Below, piece by piece: positions 28,958-30,458 of a DNA stretch of 30,458 nt. The position numbers and the translations under genes are program-made. The stretch is taken from positions 1-30,458 of the forward strand of contig URFF01000015.1 in assembly GCA_900546995.1 (NCBI GenBank), in the 5' to 3' direction. Numbering within the stretch: position 1 is the first letter of the stretch; the number at the start of each line of letters is the position of its first letter. The DNA comes from an uncultured Sutterella sp. Its GTDB lineage: Bacteria; Pseudomonadota; Gammaproteobacteria; Burkholderiales; Burkholderiaceae_F. The notes beneath the pieces were generated by a model that was given only the letters and a program-made list of their open reading frames with translations, was not told where the DNA came from and searched no databases.

Positions 28958-29020
28958 TAAAATTAACCATACATAGTTAATAAAATTAACTATTCATAGT
29001 CAATAATATTTGCTATGACT
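28952..29020 (-). repeat. Three 23-bp tandem repeats before the intact DUF4143 ATPase
   Basis: Copies start at plus 28952, 28975 and 28998, each 23 bp. On the gene strand they read roughly ATGNATRGTTAATTTTATTRA followed by CT; the third is more diverged. Each ends in TTRACT, like the -35 hexamer. Confidence 0.75.
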
Positions 29021-29078
29021 GGTCGGTTTGTTATGTGGTCTGGTAGTTACCAAATGTTCCGTAAAGCCCCGTGACCTT

Positions 29079-29190
29079 GCCTGAAATAGGTTGACAGTTT
29101 TTTCGTTTATGACTGGTTTAGTTGACAGGTTTTAGATTTCTGCCTAATTCTCTTTACAGCTAAAAATCTAATGCCTGATTGTGTTGACAC
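29079..29190. repeat. Diverged 31-bp tandem array containing TTGACAG
   Basis: TTGACA occurs at 29091, 29122 and 29184, and TTTACA at 29153, exactly 31 bp apart. Each is preceded by a GCCTGATT-like block (GCCTGAAAT at 29079, GACTGGTTT at 29111, GCCTAATTC at 29142, GCCTGATTG at 29173). No spacer-repeat alternation like CRISPR is present. The region 28898-29286 contains no ORF of note. Confidence 0.55.
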
Positions 29191-29249
29191 TTAGACAATT
29201 TTTCATCAGTGTCCCTTTTATTTTAATCCCTCCTTACTGTCAGCCCAAA

Positions 29250-29282
29250 CATGCTTGATAGGTCTATGACCTATCAAACATG
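29250..29282. repeat. Perfect hairpin beside the IS element
   Basis: TTGATAGGTC (29255-29264) and GACCTATCAA (29268-29277) are perfectly complementary around TAT, with flanking CATG on both sides after one mismatch. It lies just outside the proposed IS end and may be a host terminator or a REP-like sequence. Confidence 0.55.
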
Positions 29283-29341
29283 GCGGGAGCTCCTTACAAA
29301 AGATTTTCTTTGATGCTTTGTCGCCTTTGACTGGATGTCTT

Positions 29342-30244
29342 TCAATGACGCTTTGGAACAGCTCCGAAATCATGCACCTCTGACGGTGTCTGATAATCCA
29401 AACTCATATGAGGTCGCAGATTGTTGTATGCCGTAATGGCTTGGGCGACTCGTTGCCGACAATCTTCAAAGTCCTTGATTTTCGCCCTGTAAAGCCATTC
29501 ACTTTTGATGATCCCGTTGACTCTCTCGGCGACGGCATTTTCTAATGGATCTCCACTTTCTGTCATGGAGATTTGTATTCCTCGAGACTTTAAATCGTTG
29601 ACATAACTGTAACTACAGTATTGGCAACCTCGATCAGAATGATGGATCAACCCTTTGGAATCCTCCGGATAAGGCAGTGTTTGCAAGGCCATCTGTAAGG
29701 CGGCTTGACAATGAACCGTTTGCAGCGTTTCTCCCAGGGCCCAGCCGACGATTTTTCGGGAATATAGATCCGTTATCAACGACAAGTAGCAGACTCCGCT
29801 ATCTGTCTCGACATACGTGATGTCGCTGGCCCAAGCTTGATTGGGTGCACTAAAGCTCTTGTCACGAATCAGATTCGGATAGCGCTTGAAGGGATGATTG
29901 GAATCTGTGGTTTTGTAGTGTTTTCGCCGTTTAATTCTCAATAGTAAACCATACTCTGAGAGCAAATCCAGAAATTTATCTCGACCGGGAAATCCTCGCT
30001 GGCACCCAAAATCACGCTTAATGAGCACGTATAACTTACGTGAACCAATGCGTGGCATTTGCTCGCGATAAGTACGAACGGATTGGATGATCAACTCATT
30101 AAGAGCCTGTTGAGCAAAGTCCGTTTCGGCGGCATGTTGGTAATACGACTGCCGGCTATAACCAAACAGTGCGCAGCACTTACCCAGACCAAAATGGGGG
30201 TAAATACTGCGCAGCCAGCTTACTGTTTGGTGCCAGATTTTTTT
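29342..30244 (-). CDS. IS3-family transposase, OrfB frame (DDE integrase core)
   Basis: OrfB is the catalytic part of the IS3 transposase. From the slippery site it reads KKIWHQTVSWLRSIYPHFG, GYSRQSYYQ, then an HTH-like region (MPRIGSRKLYVLIKRDFG) and the rve integrase core. Counting from the internal ATG at 30094, the DDE residues are Asp91 (WASDITY), Asp154 (HHSDRG) and Glu190 (ENAVAERVNG), with the typical 35-residue D-E spacing. It is translated as an OrfAB fusion by -1 frameshifting at A AAA AAA (plus 30238-30244). The 250-residue product from ATG 30094 alone lacks the N-terminus. The frame is intact, so the element may be active. Confidence 0.88.
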   Translation of the reverse strand, partial: KKIWHQTVSWLRSIYPHFGLGKCCALFGYSRQSYYQHAAETDFAQQALNELIIQSVRTYREQMPRIGSRKLYVLIKRDFGCQRGFPGRDKFLDLLSEYGLLLRIKRRKHYKTTDSNHPFKRYPNLIRDKSFSAPNQAWASDITYVETDSGVCYLSLITDLYSRKIVGWALGETLQTVHCQAALQMALQTLPYPEDSKGLIHHSDRGCQYCSYSYVNDLKSRGIQISMTESGDPLENAVAERVNGIIKSEWLYRAKIKDFEDCRQRVAQAITAYNNLRPHMSLDYQTPSEVHDFGAVPKRH

Positions 30245-30372
30245 CGGATCGGGATGTTGAATTGCTGCTCAGCCAGATCAATCATATGGTTGTAGGCTTC
30301 GCTGCGAATCTTTTCCAACTCAAGAGCCTTTTTCAAGCGTTTGAGCTCTTGCAGCTGCTCTTGGGGAGTCAT
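30220..30372 (-). CDS. IS3-family transposase, OrfA frame
   Basis: This short upstream frame starts at ATG 30372 (MTPQEQLQELKRLKKALELE) and includes a coiled-coil-like leucine-rich helix, then AYNHMIDLAEQQFNIPIRKK and GTKQ before TAA. The RKK codons carry the A7 frameshift signal. The usual N-terminal helix-turn-helix of OrfA is absent. The frame is open back to a TAA at 30442-30444 but contains no earlier ATG, so either a non-ATG start is used or this copy is 5'-shortened. Confidence 0.65.
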   Translation of the reverse strand: MTPQEQLQELKRLKKALELEKIRSEAYNHMIDLAEQQFNIPIRKKSGTKQ

Positions 30373-30458
30373 CGCTTTGAACTCTTCATCCGTAAAGTCT
30401 TTCTGAGATGGGTATCTGAAAAGTAGACCTCCAGGAATAATTTAGGAGACAATTATGT

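Larger units (their letters stand above)
29287..30451 (-). mobile_element. IS3-family insertion sequence
   Basis: This is an element of about 1.16 kb with two overlapping reverse-strand frames (orfA, orfB) joined by an A7 slippery site. Ends are inferred: the orfA-side end reads TGTCTCCTAAATTATTCC on the minus strand (plus 30451 downward), and the far end near 29287 has a partly matching GAGCTCCTTAC. No target-site duplication is evident, so the orfB-side end in particular is approximate. Confidence 0.75.

Noticed and set aside
29079..29190. CRISPR array
   Set aside because: The 31-bp units are diverged tandem repeats without unique spacers, and there are no cas genes in the window.
30059..30426. 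Forward-strand open frames at the window end
   Set aside because: They are antisense to the IS3 orfA and orfB frames, which show clear transposase motifs.

Overview
The window looks like chromosomal DNA of a Gram-negative proteobacterium of moderate GC. It has outer-membrane porin and autotransporter genes, and a housekeeping cluster (nrdR-ribD-ribE ... ribH-nusB-thiL-pgpA-pncC, with pyrF nearby) typical of Betaproteobacteria/Burkholderiales. The porin style suggests a gut Sutterellaceae-like lineage, but that is inference. No rRNA or tRNA gene was seen.

Layout. 1-374: 3' end of a PEBP/YbhB-family gene with a terminator. 587-8323: a dense + strand housekeeping block: nrdR, ribD, ribE, an Old Yellow Enzyme reductase, ribH, nusB, thiL, pgpA, pncC and a CNNM/CorC-type membrane protein. 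8324-8876: a regulatory-looking spacer with two dyads and a possible 41-residue ORF. 8877-9979 (-): a RibD_C/DHFR-like reductase and a cupin, behind two tandem palindromic operators (10189-10233). 10297-10926: a RelBE toxin-antitoxin locus with an intact antitoxin and a toxin broken by an early in-frame stop and a lost C-terminus. 10970-11788 (-): pyrF. 11909-11993: a cluster of 11-bp repeats.

12105-19453 is a complete compact histidine operon in the enteric order hisG-D-C-B-H-A-F-IE, with long-form HisG, fused HisB and fused HisIE. It is preceded by a his leader peptide and an attenuator with competing hairpins. The gene set and control mode look gamma-proteobacterial, so horizontal acquisition is plausible. 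Downstream, after a frameshifted AAA ATPase/DUF4143 gene, lies an antiporter-family permease that may be a histidine transporter.

22321-30458 is an accessory, surface-protein and mobile-element zone. It holds a highly expressed porin with a G8 tract and a foldable 5' leader; an autotransporter remnant interrupted by about 0.8 kb of foreign sequence that includes a 300-nt hairpin-dense element; an MscS-family channel; a possible small acidic gene with a CTG start; a second, intact AAA ATPase/DUF4143 gene; and an IS3-family insertion sequence with an A7 frameshift site.

The most unusual pattern is that both DUF4143 ATPase genes carry their own upstream tandem repeats with exactly 23-bp spacing ending in TTGAC(A/T). 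A further 31-bp TTGACA-containing array lies upstream of the second gene.
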